Shown piece by piece: positions 45,979 through 52,912 of a stretch of 64,000 nt of DNA. The notes beneath the pieces are model-generated. The model searched no databases and had not been told where the DNA came from. It was given only the letters and a program-made list of their open reading frames with translations. Position 1 is the first letter of the stretch; each line of letters begins with the position of its first letter. The DNA comes from Mycobacterium sp. (lineage in GTDB: Bacteria; Actinomycetota; Actinomycetes; Mycobacteriales; Mycobacteriaceae), in assembly GCA_023264735.1 (NCBI GenBank), contig JAHFVD010000027.1:1-64000 (forward strand), given 5' to 3'. The position numbers and the translations under genes were made by a program.

Positions 45979-46111
45979 TTTCCCGGGTCGCTTCGCTCTC
46001 CCCCTAGCCTTCGGCGGGGGGTGCCCCCAGCCCTCCGGCGCTAGGTTTCCCGGGTCGCTTCGCTCTCCCCCTAGCCTTCGGCGGGGGGTGCCCCCAGCCC
46101 TCCGGCGCTAG
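45979..46111. repeat. Tandem duplication of a 67-bp REP-like palindromic element
   Basis: Two essentially identical copies with a 67-bp period lie between the convergent mce1R and TB18.5-type genes. Each copy has a G/C-rich dyad (CCCCC-N-GGGGG, then GGGGGGTGCCCCC). The second copy runs into the TAG stop of the TB18.5-type gene; the GCGCTAG end also precedes the first copy at the mce1R stop. It can fold strongly and may act as a two-way terminator. Confidence 0.8.
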
Positions 46112-46551
46112 CTACTGGCGGACAGCTGCTCGGCGCGCGTCTTGAGGTTGTCGGCCAGATGCTCGAGCACATCGTTGATCAGCTTCTTGACCATCATGTC
46201 CGGGACCGGCAGGGATACCTCGACCTCGAGGTCCACCGTCAGCAGGCTCGACGGTCCCATCGCGACCACCGAGAACAGCTGGTCCTGCTTGGTGAACACC
46301 TCGCCCTGCTGCAGCACGGTCTGAATCTGGCCTTCGCCGGGGTAGTAGACGGCCTGGATGAAGGTGCCCGACTGACCCTGGATCTCCATGTCGAGCCGCA
46401 GCTGGCTGGCCCGACCGTCGTCATAGCGGGCCAGGATGTAGACGGCCTTGGCCTCGGTGTTCCATTCCGGATACTTCTCGAAGTCGCCGACGATGCGCAG
46501 GATCGAATCGGCATCGGCGTTGACCTCAACGGTCTTGCTGACGAGCGGCAT
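46108..46551 (-). CDS. SRPBCC/polyketide-cyclase-like protein (TB18.5/Rv0164 type)
   Basis: A 147-residue START/SRPBCC-fold protein with a helix-grip plan: V-E-V-N-A-D-A-D-S-I-L-R-I-V-G-D-F-E segment, central strands, and a long C-terminal helix (L-I-N-D-V-L-E-H-L-A-D-N-L-K). The fold binds hydrophobic ligands in a cavity. Position beside mce1R matches Rv0164 (TB18.5). Its stop codon is built from the tandem repeat end, suggesting the repeat inserted at this gene's 3' border. Function unproven. Confidence 0.85.
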   Translation of the reverse strand: MPLVSKTVEVNADADSILRIVGDFEKYPEWNTEAKAVYILARYDDGRASQLRLDMEIQGQSGTFIQAVYYPGEGQIQTVLQQGEVFTKQDQLFSVVAMGPSSLLTVDLEVEVSLPVPDMMVKKLINDVLEHLADNLKTRAEQLSASS

Positions 46552-46571
46552 CGGGCGAGTCTATTTCAGCG

Positions 46572-47225
46572 TTAGACGTTCGCCTTCGCCGCGTCGGCCG
46601 CTGTGCCCAGCGGTGACTCGACCCTGACCTTCTCTTCCCGGATCAGGCCCCGCAACAGCGCGGTGCTGAACTCGGCGGCGATCTCTTTGGCGGTGCGCCG
46701 GCCGTCGGGGCGCAGCCAGCGGTAGGCCCCGAGCGTCATACCGATGTAGCCCAGCGCCACCACGTGCGTATCGCACTCGAAGAACTCGCCGCTGGTGATG
46801 CCGCGGTCGATCAGGCCGTGCACGTGTTCGTAGACCTGGGATTCCTTCTCCCTGACCTCGGCGACCTGCTCGGCGGTGAACCACTCGGTGATGTAGGGCG
46901 CCTCCTGGAAGTACACCGCCGCACCCTCGGGGTTCTCGGCGATGTTCGTCAGCAGCCGGACAGTGTATTGGTAGAGCGCCTCACGCGCGGTCCACGACGG
47001 ATCGTCGTGAACCGCTTCCAGGGTGTTGTCCGCCGCGCGCTGATAGATGTCGAAGAGGATCAGCGACTTGCTGGCGTAGTAGTGGTAGACCGTCGCCTTG
47101 TTCAGGCCGACGACATCGGCGACATCATCCATCCTGGTGCCGTGATACCCGCGTGCGGCGAAGAGCCTGGTGGCGACGGCCAGCAGCTCTTCGCGCCGGG
47201 TCATCCCGTTCTCGGGGGGTGGCAT
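46572..47225 (-). CDS. TetR-family regulator (Rv0158 type)
   Basis: A 217-residue TetR protein. The N-terminal helix-turn-helix spans about residues 10-57 (M-D-D-V-A-D-V-V-G-L-N-K-A-T-V-Y-H-Y-Y-A-S-K), and the remaining helices form a ligand domain with aromatic-rich lining (A-P-Y-I-T-E-W-F). It lies 20 bases upstream of the TB18.5-type gene in the same direction, a possible operon. A 10-bp palindrome at 47282-47291 in the gap to the divergent small gene is a candidate operator. Confidence 0.86.
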   Translation of the reverse strand: MPPPENGMTRREELLAVATRLFAARGYHGTRMDDVADVVGLNKATVYHYYASKSLILFDIYQRAADNTLEAVHDDPSWTAREALYQYTVRLLTNIAENPEGAAVYFQEAPYITEWFTAEQVAEVREKESQVYEHVHGLIDRGITSGEFFECDTHVVALGYIGMTLGAYRWLRPDGRRTAKEIAAEFSTALLRGLIREEKVRVESPLGTAADAAKANV

Positions 47226-47279
47226 GTGTCCTCGCTTGTTCTTCTGCGGGCTTGCCGGTGTCCGACGAGCCGCCGCTCT

Positions 47280-47293
47280 ATCAACTAGTTGGA
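47280..47293. promoter_or_regulatory. Candidate TetR operator with AAC-NN-GTT core
   Basis: CAACTAGTTG (47282-47291) is a perfect palindrome; with flanks it matches 7 of 8 fixed positions of TNNAACNNGTTNNA, the motif of KstR. It lies between a TetR gene and a divergent small gene, so the local TetR is the more likely ligand. Confidence 0.5.
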
Positions 47294-47373
47294 TAGTTTA
47301 ATGACCGGTGTCGCGCTAGCGACCCGCGGACTAGACTCGGCAAAAGTTGTAGCGGCTCTGGGAGGTGTGGCGG

Positions 47374-47484
47374 ATGGATCCGAATCCGGATTACGACGCG
47401 AGCGATGAGATCGAGTACTTCTTCAGCTGGCTCCCGTGGGCGCTGCGTGGCGTCTACCCACCGCCTGCTTATCCGCCGGTCTAA
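47374..47484 (+). CDS. 36-residue protein (possible Rv0157A counterpart)
   Basis: ATG with GGGAGG eight to nine bases upstream, 36 codons and TAA. The product is acidic at the N-terminus (M-D-P-N-P-D-Y-D-A-S-D-E-I-E-Y), then aromatic/hydrophobic (F-F-S-W-L-P-W-A-L-R-G-V) and ends in a Pro/Tyr-rich tail (Y-P-P-P-A-Y-P-P-V). It could bind a membrane surface. M. tuberculosis has a small gene, Rv0157A, beside Rv0158; position suggests homology but this is recall, not alignment. Immediately downstream is the ltrA gene. Confidence 0.65.
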   Translation: MDPNPDYDASDEIEYFFSWLPWALRGVYPPPAYPPV

Positions 47485-47502
47485 ACCAGCCTGACAAAAA
47501 CG

Positions 47503-48651
47503 TTGCCGGCCGGCCTGCGGGCGATGATCGCCCGCGACCCCGACGAACCGCATCGTGCGGCCAGCTCGCTTGAGCTTCTCTTCGATCTCGTTTTCGTTGT
47601 CGCCGTCTCCCAGGCGTCTGGTGCTCTGCACCATCTCTGGGAAGAGCAGCATTTCGCCGAAGGCCTGGCGGCCTACGCGATGGTCTTCTTCGCCATCCTC
47701 GGCGCCTGGATCAACTTCACCTGGTTCGCCAGCGCCTACGACACCGACGACTGGCTCTATCGGCTGACCACGTTCGTCCAGATGGCCGGGGCGCTCGTCA
47801 TCGCCGCGGGCGCGCAGCGCGCGATGCTGGACAACGACTTCGGCGCCATCATCGTCGGGTACGTGATCATGCGTGTGGCGATGGCCGCGCAGTGGACCAG
47901 GGCGGCGGTCAGCGATCGGGAATACCGCGGCACCTGCGTGCGCTACGCCGCCGGCATCGTCATCGTGCAATTGCTATGGGTCTCGTGGTGGGTTCTCGAT
48001 GGTCCGGTGTGGTGGTTCCCGGTGCTGGCGGTGATCGACCTGTCGGTGTCGCCGATCGCCGAACACCACCGGGTGACGTCCTTCCATCACCGTCACATCG
48101 CCGAGCGGTACGGCTTGTTCACCCTGATCGTGCTCGGCGAATCGATTCTGGCGGTGGCCAATTCGATCATCGGCGGGCTGTCGGACCCCCACGCGCGCAC
48201 CAGCCTGATCGTCGTCGCGGCATGTTCACTGACGATCGTGGCCTCGATGTGGTGGATCTATTTCGACCGCCCGCAGCACAGCCACACCATGACCTTCGGC
48301 CGATCCTTCTATTGGGGCTATCTGCACTACTTCATCTTTGCGTCGGCGGCCGCGTTCTCGGCCGGGGTGGAGGTCGCGGTCGCCGAGCGTCTCGGGGAGA
48401 GCCACCTGCCGCATGCCGCCGCCTCCCTGACGCTGACCGTTCCGCTGGCGGTGTTCCTGCTGGCGACCTGGCTGGTGCTCGACGCAGTGCGCCGCGACAT
48501 CATGCAGGCGATCGGCACCGTGGTGCTGACGGTGGCCATGGTGAGTACGTCGCTGCTGCCCAACGCGCCGGTCGGCGCGGCCGTGATCATGGTCGCGGCG
48601 GCGGCGCTGGTCAGCTGGCGGCACGCGGCCGACAAGCTAGCCGCCTTGTGA
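47503..48651 (+). CDS. ltrA: Low-temperature-requirement protein A family membrane protein
   Basis: A 382-residue polytopic protein of the LtrA family, about ten hydrophobic segments. Family motif S-S-L-E-L-L-F-D-L-V-F-V-V-A-V-S-Q (about 21-37) is clear, as are H-F-x-E-R-Y/H-I-A-E-R-Y-G-L-F-T-L-I-V-L-G-E-S-I (around 198-215). Function unknown; implicated in growth at low temperature in Listeria. TTG start at 47503 or ATG at 47524 are both possible; neither has a strong ribosome site. Its TGA overlaps the GTG of the thioesterase gene. Confidence 0.83.
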   Translation: MPAGLRAMIARDPDEPHRAASSLELLFDLVFVVAVSQASGALHHLWEEQHFAEGLAAYAMVFFAILGAWINFTWFASAYDTDDWLYRLTTFVQMAGALVIAAGAQRAMLDNDFGAIIVGYVIMRVAMAAQWTRAAVSDREYRGTCVRYAAGIVIVQLLWVSWWVLDGPVWWFPVLAVIDLSVSPIAEHHRVTSFHHRHIAERYGLFTLIVLGESILAVANSIIGGLSDPHARTSLIVVAACSLTIVASMWWIYFDRPQHSHTMTFGRSFYWGYLHYFIFASAAAFSAGVEVAVAERLGESHLPHAAASLTLTVPLAVFLLATWLVLDAVRRDIMQAIGTVVLTVAMVSTSLLPNAPVGAAVIMVAAAALVSWRHAADKLAAL

Positions 48652-49121
48652 GCGACTGGACAACCACTGCGGCGCGCCCGCACGACATGCGGCTTCGGCT
48701 GGACACCTACCCCGTCATCGACGCCATTGCGGCGCGCTACGGCGATATGGATTCCAACGCCCATCTCAACAATGTGGCGCTGGAGTCGCTGCACGAGAAC
48801 GCGCGGGCGACCATGAACCGCAGCCTGTTCGCCGATATCTACGACCGGAAAACCCGCCGTTTGCGCCTGGTCACCTCGCAGAACGCCGTGCACTTCCTCG
48901 CGGAAGTGCACTGGCCGGGGACCATCCAGACCGGGGCGGGGGTCGGGCGGATCGGGCGCACCTCGTTCATCGCGTCGACGGGACTGTTCGTCGACGGCAC
49001 CTGCGTGGGCCTGTGCGACACGGTGCTGGTCCTACTGGGCGACGACGGCCCGGTGCCGATTCCCGAGGAGTGGCTGGCCGTGCTGGAAACCGTGCGCCTC
49101 AGAGAGCCCAAATCGACGTAA
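48648..49121 (+). CDS. Hotdog-fold acyl-CoA thioesterase (Rv0163 type)
   Basis: A 157-residue 4HBT-family protein. The segment Y-G-D-M-D-S-N-A-H-L-N-N-V-A (about residues 30-43) carries the acidic catalytic residue typical of 4-hydroxybenzoyl-CoA thioesterases, and a long helix follows. Expected to hydrolyse acyl-CoA; substrate unknown. The GTG overlaps the ltrA stop (GTGA), so translation is coupled. Its stop codon lies within a long inverted repeat that probably terminates transcription. Confidence 0.82.
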   Translation: MSDWTTTAARPHDMRLRLDTYPVIDAIAARYGDMDSNAHLNNVALESLHENARATMNRSLFADIYDRKTRRLRLVTSQNAVHFLAEVHWPGTIQTGAGVGRIGRTSFIASTGLFVDGTCVGLCDTVLVLLGDDGPVPIPEEWLAVLETVRLREPKST

Positions 49122-49166
49122 TGCCGGCCCGCACTCGGACTTTCGTAGCGAAACGTCGATTTGGGC
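49106..49166. terminator. Bidirectional terminator-like inverted repeat
   Basis: Perfect 14-bp arms GCCCAAATCGACGT / ACGTCGATTTGGGC (49106-49119, 49153-49166) with a loop that contains a second hairpin TTTCG-TAG-CGAAA (49141-49153). It sits between the convergent thioesterase and histidine kinase genes and extends into the coding end of the former. No long U-tract. Confidence 0.6.
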
Positions 49167-49167
49167 G

Positions 49168-50361
49168 TTAGACGCTCTCGGGGACCGTCACGACGGCCGT
49201 GGTGCCCCCGCCGGGGGTGTCCACCAATTCGACCGAACCGCCCATCGCCTCGACACCGACCAGCAGCGACGACAACCCGATATGACCCTCGGCCACTTTG
49301 TGATCCAGTACAGCCGGGTCGAATCCGACGCCGTTGTCGACCACCCGCAGCACCAGCGAGCCCGGCGCGGGGTCGAGCTCGACGCGCAGCCTTGTGGCAC
49401 GAGAGTGCTTGTGCGCGTTGGCAAGTAGCTCACGCGCGGCGCGATACAGCAGGGCCTGCGACGCGGGCTTGCCGACCTCCTCGACAGCGCAGTCGATGGT
49501 CACACCCCAGCGCCGCTCGTACTGGCCGACCAGCTCGCGCAGCGCGGCGCCGAGGCCCACCTGGGCCAGCACCTGCGGATGCAGCGTGGAGACCGCGCTG
49601 CGGAGTTGGTTGATGGCGTCCTGCAGCGCCTCCTCAACCCGCTCGAAGCCGGTCTCGGAGGGCTGGTCGCGCAGGTCCTCCAGGTCCAGCCGGGCGGCCA
49701 GCAGATTCTGCAACGGCCCGTCGTGCAGTTGTTCGGACAGCTGCCGGTTGTTGCGTTCGTCGGCCTGCATCGACTCCGAGACCAGCCGACGCCGCACCTC
49801 CAGAAGCGCACGCACCCGGGCCCGGCGGCGCGCCAGCACCAGGCACAGCGCGGTGGTGGCCAGCGCCAGCCAGACCAGGCAGCCGACCTGGACGTAGACG
49901 ATGTTGGGCAAGCCCATCGTGTCGTCGCGTTTGGAGTAGAAGATCCACGCCCCCAAGTACCCGACCGCGGTGCTGGCCCCGATCAGGGCGGTGATCTCGG
50001 GCCGGTCGAGGAACGCCACCGTGATGGGGATCAGGAAGAAGATCGGCAGCAGCCAGCTCGTCGCGCCACCGGAGGCGACGCACATCGCCAGCACTGCCAC
50101 CACGTCGATAGCCGTTGAGGCCCAGCCGAACCACCATTGCAGCGGCCTGCGCAACACCACCGCAAGCCATACCGCGGCGGTGGCGGTGTACACGATCAGC
50201 ACCGACCAATACACCACGGGCAGCCAATGGTCGACGCCCTCGATCCACACGAGCGCCGCGATCAGAACGATCAGCGGCAGCCGCAGGACGGCCGCGACCC
50301 GCACCGGTTCGGTGCCCAGGTAGTCGGCCGCGCGGGCCAGCGGGGCCGGCAGGCTACTCAA
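49168..50361 (-). CDS. Membrane histidine kinase (NarL-type two-component sensor)
   Basis: A 397-residue HisKA_3-type sensor. About five to six transmembrane helices occupy residues 25-178, then the dimerisation helix with phospho-acceptor His213 (Q-L-H-D-G-P-L-Q-N), and a HATPase domain (N-A-H-K-H-S, D-N-G-V-G-F-D-P and G-L-S-S-L-L motifs) to the end. No extracellular sensor domain is evident, so it probably senses within the membrane. TTG at 50361 overlaps the response regulator stop by eight bases, showing coupled translation; the open frame further upstream lies inside that gene. Confidence 0.86.
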   Translation of the reverse strand: MSSLPAPLARAADYLGTEPVRVAAVLRLPLIVLIAALVWIEGVDHWLPVVYWSVLIVYTATAAVWLAVVLRRPLQWWFGWASTAIDVVAVLAMCVASGGATSWLLPIFFLIPITVAFLDRPEITALIGASTAVGYLGAWIFYSKRDDTMGLPNIVYVQVGCLVWLALATTALCLVLARRRARVRALLEVRRRLVSESMQADERNNRQLSEQLHDGPLQNLLAARLDLEDLRDQPSETGFERVEEALQDAINQLRSAVSTLHPQVLAQVGLGAALRELVGQYERRWGVTIDCAVEEVGKPASQALLYRAARELLANAHKHSRATRLRVELDPAPGSLVLRVVDNGVGFDPAVLDHKVAEGHIGLSSLLVGVEAMGGSVELVDTPGGGTTAVVTVPESV

Positions 50362-50995
50362 GCAGGCCCCGACGCATGGCTTCGGCGACCGCCGCGGCCC
50401 GATCACCCACGCCGAGCTTCTCGTAGAGCCGCTGCACATGGGTCTTGACGGTCGAGGGCGCCAGGAACAGCGCCTCGGCGATCGACGGGATGCTGCGTCC
50501 TCCCGCGATCATGGTGAGCACTTCGCGTTCCCGCGCGCTCAGCGCGGGTCCCGTCGGCTCGGCGCGGCGCCGGATCTCGACGGCCAGCCCCGACGCCAGC
50601 CGGGGCGCCAGAACGTCGCGGCCCTTGGCGCAGTCCAGGACCGCGTTGACGATCTCGGCTCGGGTGGAGTCCTTGGGTAAGTAGCCCGCCGCCCCCTGCT
50701 GGAGCGCGTGATAGACGATCTCGGCGTCGTCGTGCGCGGAGACCAACAGCACCCTGGTCGACAACTCATCGCGCTGCACGGCAGCGGCTACCTCGGCGCC
50801 GTCCATACCGGGCATCCGGTAATCCAGCAGCGCGACGTCGGGGCTGTGCTCCTTGATCAACGCCAGCGCCGAGGCACCGTCCTCGGCTTCGGCGACGACC
50901 TCGACCTCACCGCTGCCGGACAGGGCCCGAACCAGACCGTCGCGGAACAGCGGGTGGTCGTCACCGACGACGACGCGCACCTTTTTATCGGGCAT
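50354..50995 (-). CDS. NarL/FixJ-family response regulator
   Basis: A 213-residue regulator: receiver domain (about 6-120) with acidic pocket G-D-D-H, phospho-acceptor Asp58 (L-L-D-Y-R-M-P-G-M-D-G) and switch Lys in P-K-D-S-T; C-terminal LuxR helix-turn-helix (about 148-210; L-S-A-R-E-R-E-V-L-T-M-I-A-G-G). The ATG at 50995 gives the normal family N-terminus. First gene of the two-component operon; two tiny exported proteins are divergently encoded 150 bases away and are possible targets. Confidence 0.9.
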   Translation of the reverse strand: MPDKKVRVVVGDDHPLFRDGLVRALSGSGEVEVVAEAEDGASALALIKEHSPDVALLDYRMPGMDGAEVAAAVQRDELSTRVLLVSAHDDAEIVYHALQQGAAGYLPKDSTRAEIVNAVLDCAKGRDVLAPRLASGLAVEIRRRAEPTGPALSAREREVLTMIAGGRSIPSIAEALFLAPSTVKTHVQRLYEKLGVGDRAAAVAEAMRRGLLE

Positions 50996-51146
50996 ACCAG
51001 CAGCTTTCCACATTGGGTCCACCGATCGGGGGACAAACACTTCATCCCTGCCGGGGTCCCATCAGCGGACAGACATGGCATCGCAAGCGGGCGATAGTCA
51101 TTGCATAGCCGAAAGCAATCGGCACCGGAAGCAAAGGGAGACGGAC

Positions 51147-51317
51147 ATGGATCGCACATTCACTCGCCGCTTCACCACCGCCCTGGCGGGACCCACCCTC
51201 GCGGTGGGCGTGCTGGCCGGCACTCTCGTCGTCGCCACCCCCGCCGCGGCCGACACGATGGGCCTGAGCATGACGGCACCGGACTCCTTCGCCGCCCTGA
51301 TCCCCGTAGCCCTCTGA
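51147..51317 (+). CDS. Small secreted protein, 56 residues
   Basis: An ATG with AAGGGAG six bases upstream opens a 56-codon gene. It is a basic N-region (R-T-F-T-R-R-F), hydrophobic core, and A-A-A-D cleavage site (near residue 36), leaving a mature peptide of only about 20 residues (T-M-G-L-S-M-T-A-P-D-S-F). Not recognised. It is followed 19 bases later by another small gene in the same direction, and is divergent from the two-component operon. Confidence 0.55.
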   Translation: MDRTFTRRFTTALAGPTLAVGVLAGTLVVATPAAADTMGLSMTAPDSFAALIPVAL

Positions 51318-51336
51318 CACGGACGGGGGCCTCGAG

Positions 51337-51546
51337 ATGACTGGCACGGCGGCAAACCGACTCATCGCGTTTCACGTCGCGGCGATCGCCACGATCGGCA
51401 TCGTCGCAGCATCGGTCTTGTCGAACTCCAACAGCTCGGCAGCCTCCGACATCGCCGACTACGGCTCGAGCATCACCGCGCAGATCGGCATGGCACACGC
51501 GCAACACGAAGGCGTGCCACACCAGCACAACGGCGGCCATCAATAA
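51337..51546 (+). CDS. Small membrane/exported protein with His-rich tail
   Basis: A 69-residue product: hydrophobic segment (about 8-28), short Ser/Asn/Ala-rich part, and a C-terminus with six histidines in about eighteen residues (A-H-A-Q-H-E-G-V-P-H-Q-H-N-G-G-H), suggestive of metal binding. Not recognised. Likely co-transcribed with the preceding small gene; a strong hairpin terminator follows at 51614-51650. Confidence 0.5.
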   Translation: MTGTAANRLIAFHVAAIATIGIVAASVLSNSNSSAASDIADYGSSITAQIGMAHAQHEGVPHQHNGGHQ

Positions 51547-51613
51547 CTCACCATCGCAACCCGCTCGCGGGAGTTCGGAGGTCTATTGATCGATAACGTT
51601 TCTCCACATGCCT

Positions 51614-51650
51614 ACGAGGCCCTCCCTATGGTCATAAGGGAGGGCCTCGT
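51614..51650 (+). terminator. Strong hairpin terminator
   Basis: Perfect 14-bp stem ACGAGGCCCTCCCT / AGGGAGGGCCTCGT with a nine-base loop, no U-tract. It separates the two small genes from fadE2. Confidence 0.7.
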
Positions 51651-51670
51651 CGTGGTGTTGACGGGTGTCA

Positions 51671-51676
51671 TATCGT
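51671..51676 (+). promoter_or_regulatory. -10 element of fadE2, leaderless start
   Basis: TATCGT (TANNNT) ends six bases before the fadE2 ATG, and no Shine-Dalgarno sequence is present, the mycobacterial leaderless pattern. Confidence 0.5.
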
Positions 51677-51682
51677 GGCGGC

Positions 51683-52912
51683 ATGGATTTCGCCATGTCT
51701 GCCAAGGGTGCTGACTACCACAAACGCCTCTCCGAGTTCATGGTGGAGCACGTCTTCCCTGCCGAGAAGTCCTACGACGAGTACCGCGCCGCCGCCGGCC
51801 CGAACGACTTCACCGTGCCGCCGGTGGTCGAGGAGCTGAAGGTGCTGGCTCGCGGCCAGGGCCTGTGGAACCTGTTCCTGCCGTCCGAGTCGGGACTGAC
51901 CAACCTGGAGTACGCGCCGCTGGCCGAGCTGACGGGATGGAGCACCGAGATCGCGCCCGAGGTGATCAACTGCGCGGCGCCGGATACCGGCAACATGGAG
52001 ACCCTGCACCTGTTCGCCACCGAGGAGCAGCGCAAGCAGTGGCTGGAGCCCCTGCTTGCCGGCGAGATCCGCAGCGCCTTCTCGATGACCGAGCCCGCGG
52101 TGGCCTCCAGCGACGCGCGCAACATCCAGACGGCCATCGTGCGCGACGGTGACGACTACATCATCAACGGCCGCAAATGGTGGACCTCGGGCGCCAACGA
52201 TCCGCGCTGCAAGGTCCTGATTGTCATGGGGCGCACCAATCCTGACGCCGCGTCCCATCAGCAGCAGTCGATGATCCTGGTACCCACCGATACTCCCGGG
52301 GTCAACATCAAGCGCTCCACGTCGGTGTTCGGCTGGCAGGACCAGCACGGCCACGCTGAGGTGATTTACGACAATGTGCGCGTGCCCGCCTCGAACCTGC
52401 TGGCCGAGGAAGGCATGGGCTTCGCGATCGCCCAGGCCCGACTGGGCCCTGGCCGGATCCACCACTGCATGCGTGCGATCGGGGTGGCCGAGAGGGCGCT
52501 GGCATTGCTGACCGAGCGCGCCCGCACCCGCATCGCGTTCGGCAAGCCGCTGGCCGAGCAGGGTGTGGTGCAGCAGCAGATCGCCTTGTCCCGCAACGAG
52601 ATCGACCAGGCTCGGCTGCTCTGCCAGAAGGCCGCGTGGACCATCGACCAGCACGGCAACAAAGAGGCCCGCAATCTGGTCGCCCAGATCAAGGCCGTCG
52701 CACCGCAGATGGCCTGCAACGTCATCGACCGCGCCATCCAGGTGCACGGTGGCGGCGGCGTCAGCGACGACTTCCCGCTGGCCCGGATGTACGGCTGGCA
52801 GCGGGCCATGCGCATTTTCGACGGACCCGACGAGGTGCACATGCGCAGCATCGCCCGCGCCGAAATCGGCCGGGAACAAAGCGCTTTCGAGGCTGCGGTG
52901 ACCAGCGCGTGA
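51683..52912 (+). CDS. fadE2: Acyl-CoA dehydrogenase FadE2
   Basis: A 409-residue acyl-CoA dehydrogenase. Family motifs: S-M-T-E-P-A-V-A-S-S-D (FAD/substrate loop, about 137-147), R-K-W-W-T-S-G-A (about 164-171), and the C-terminal H-G-G-G-G-V-S-D-D-F-P-L-A with D-G-P-D-E-V-H near the end. It belongs to the longer ACAD11/FadE2-like subgroup. Expected to oxidise acyl-CoA to enoyl-CoA. The chosen ATG avoids six upstream codons and fits a leaderless promoter. The stop overlaps the ptpB start (GTGA), the same pairing as Rv0154c-Rv0153c. Confidence 0.92.
   Translation: MDFAMSAKGADYHKRLSEFMVEHVFPAEKSYDEYRAAAGPNDFTVPPVVEELKVLARGQGLWNLFLPSESGLTNLEYAPLAELTGWSTEIAPEVINCAAPDTGNMETLHLFATEEQRKQWLEPLLAGEIRSAFSMTEPAVASSDARNIQTAIVRDGDDYIINGRKWWTSGANDPRCKVLIVMGRTNPDAASHQQQSMILVPTDTPGVNIKRSTSVFGWQDQHGHAEVIYDNVRVPASNLLAEEGMGFAIAQARLGPGRIHHCMRAIGVAERALALLTERARTRIAFGKPLAEQGVVQQQIALSRNEIDQARLLCQKAAWTIDQHGNKEARNLVAQIKAVAPQMACNVIDRAIQVHGGGGVSDDFPLARMYGWQRAMRIFDGPDEVHMRSIARAEIGREQSAFEAAVTSA

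Noticed and set aside
45979..46111. The tandem repeat as a CRISPR array.
   Set aside because: Two directly adjacent copies with no spacer and no cas genes.
47892..48647. N-terminal extension of the thioesterase through the ltrA gene.
   Set aside because: It is Arg/Gly-rich shadow sequence; the GTG at 48648 with GTGA overlap fits the family.
51147..51546. The two small genes as a toxin-antitoxin pair.
   Set aside because: Both products have export or membrane signals and neither has an antitoxin-like DNA-binding domain.
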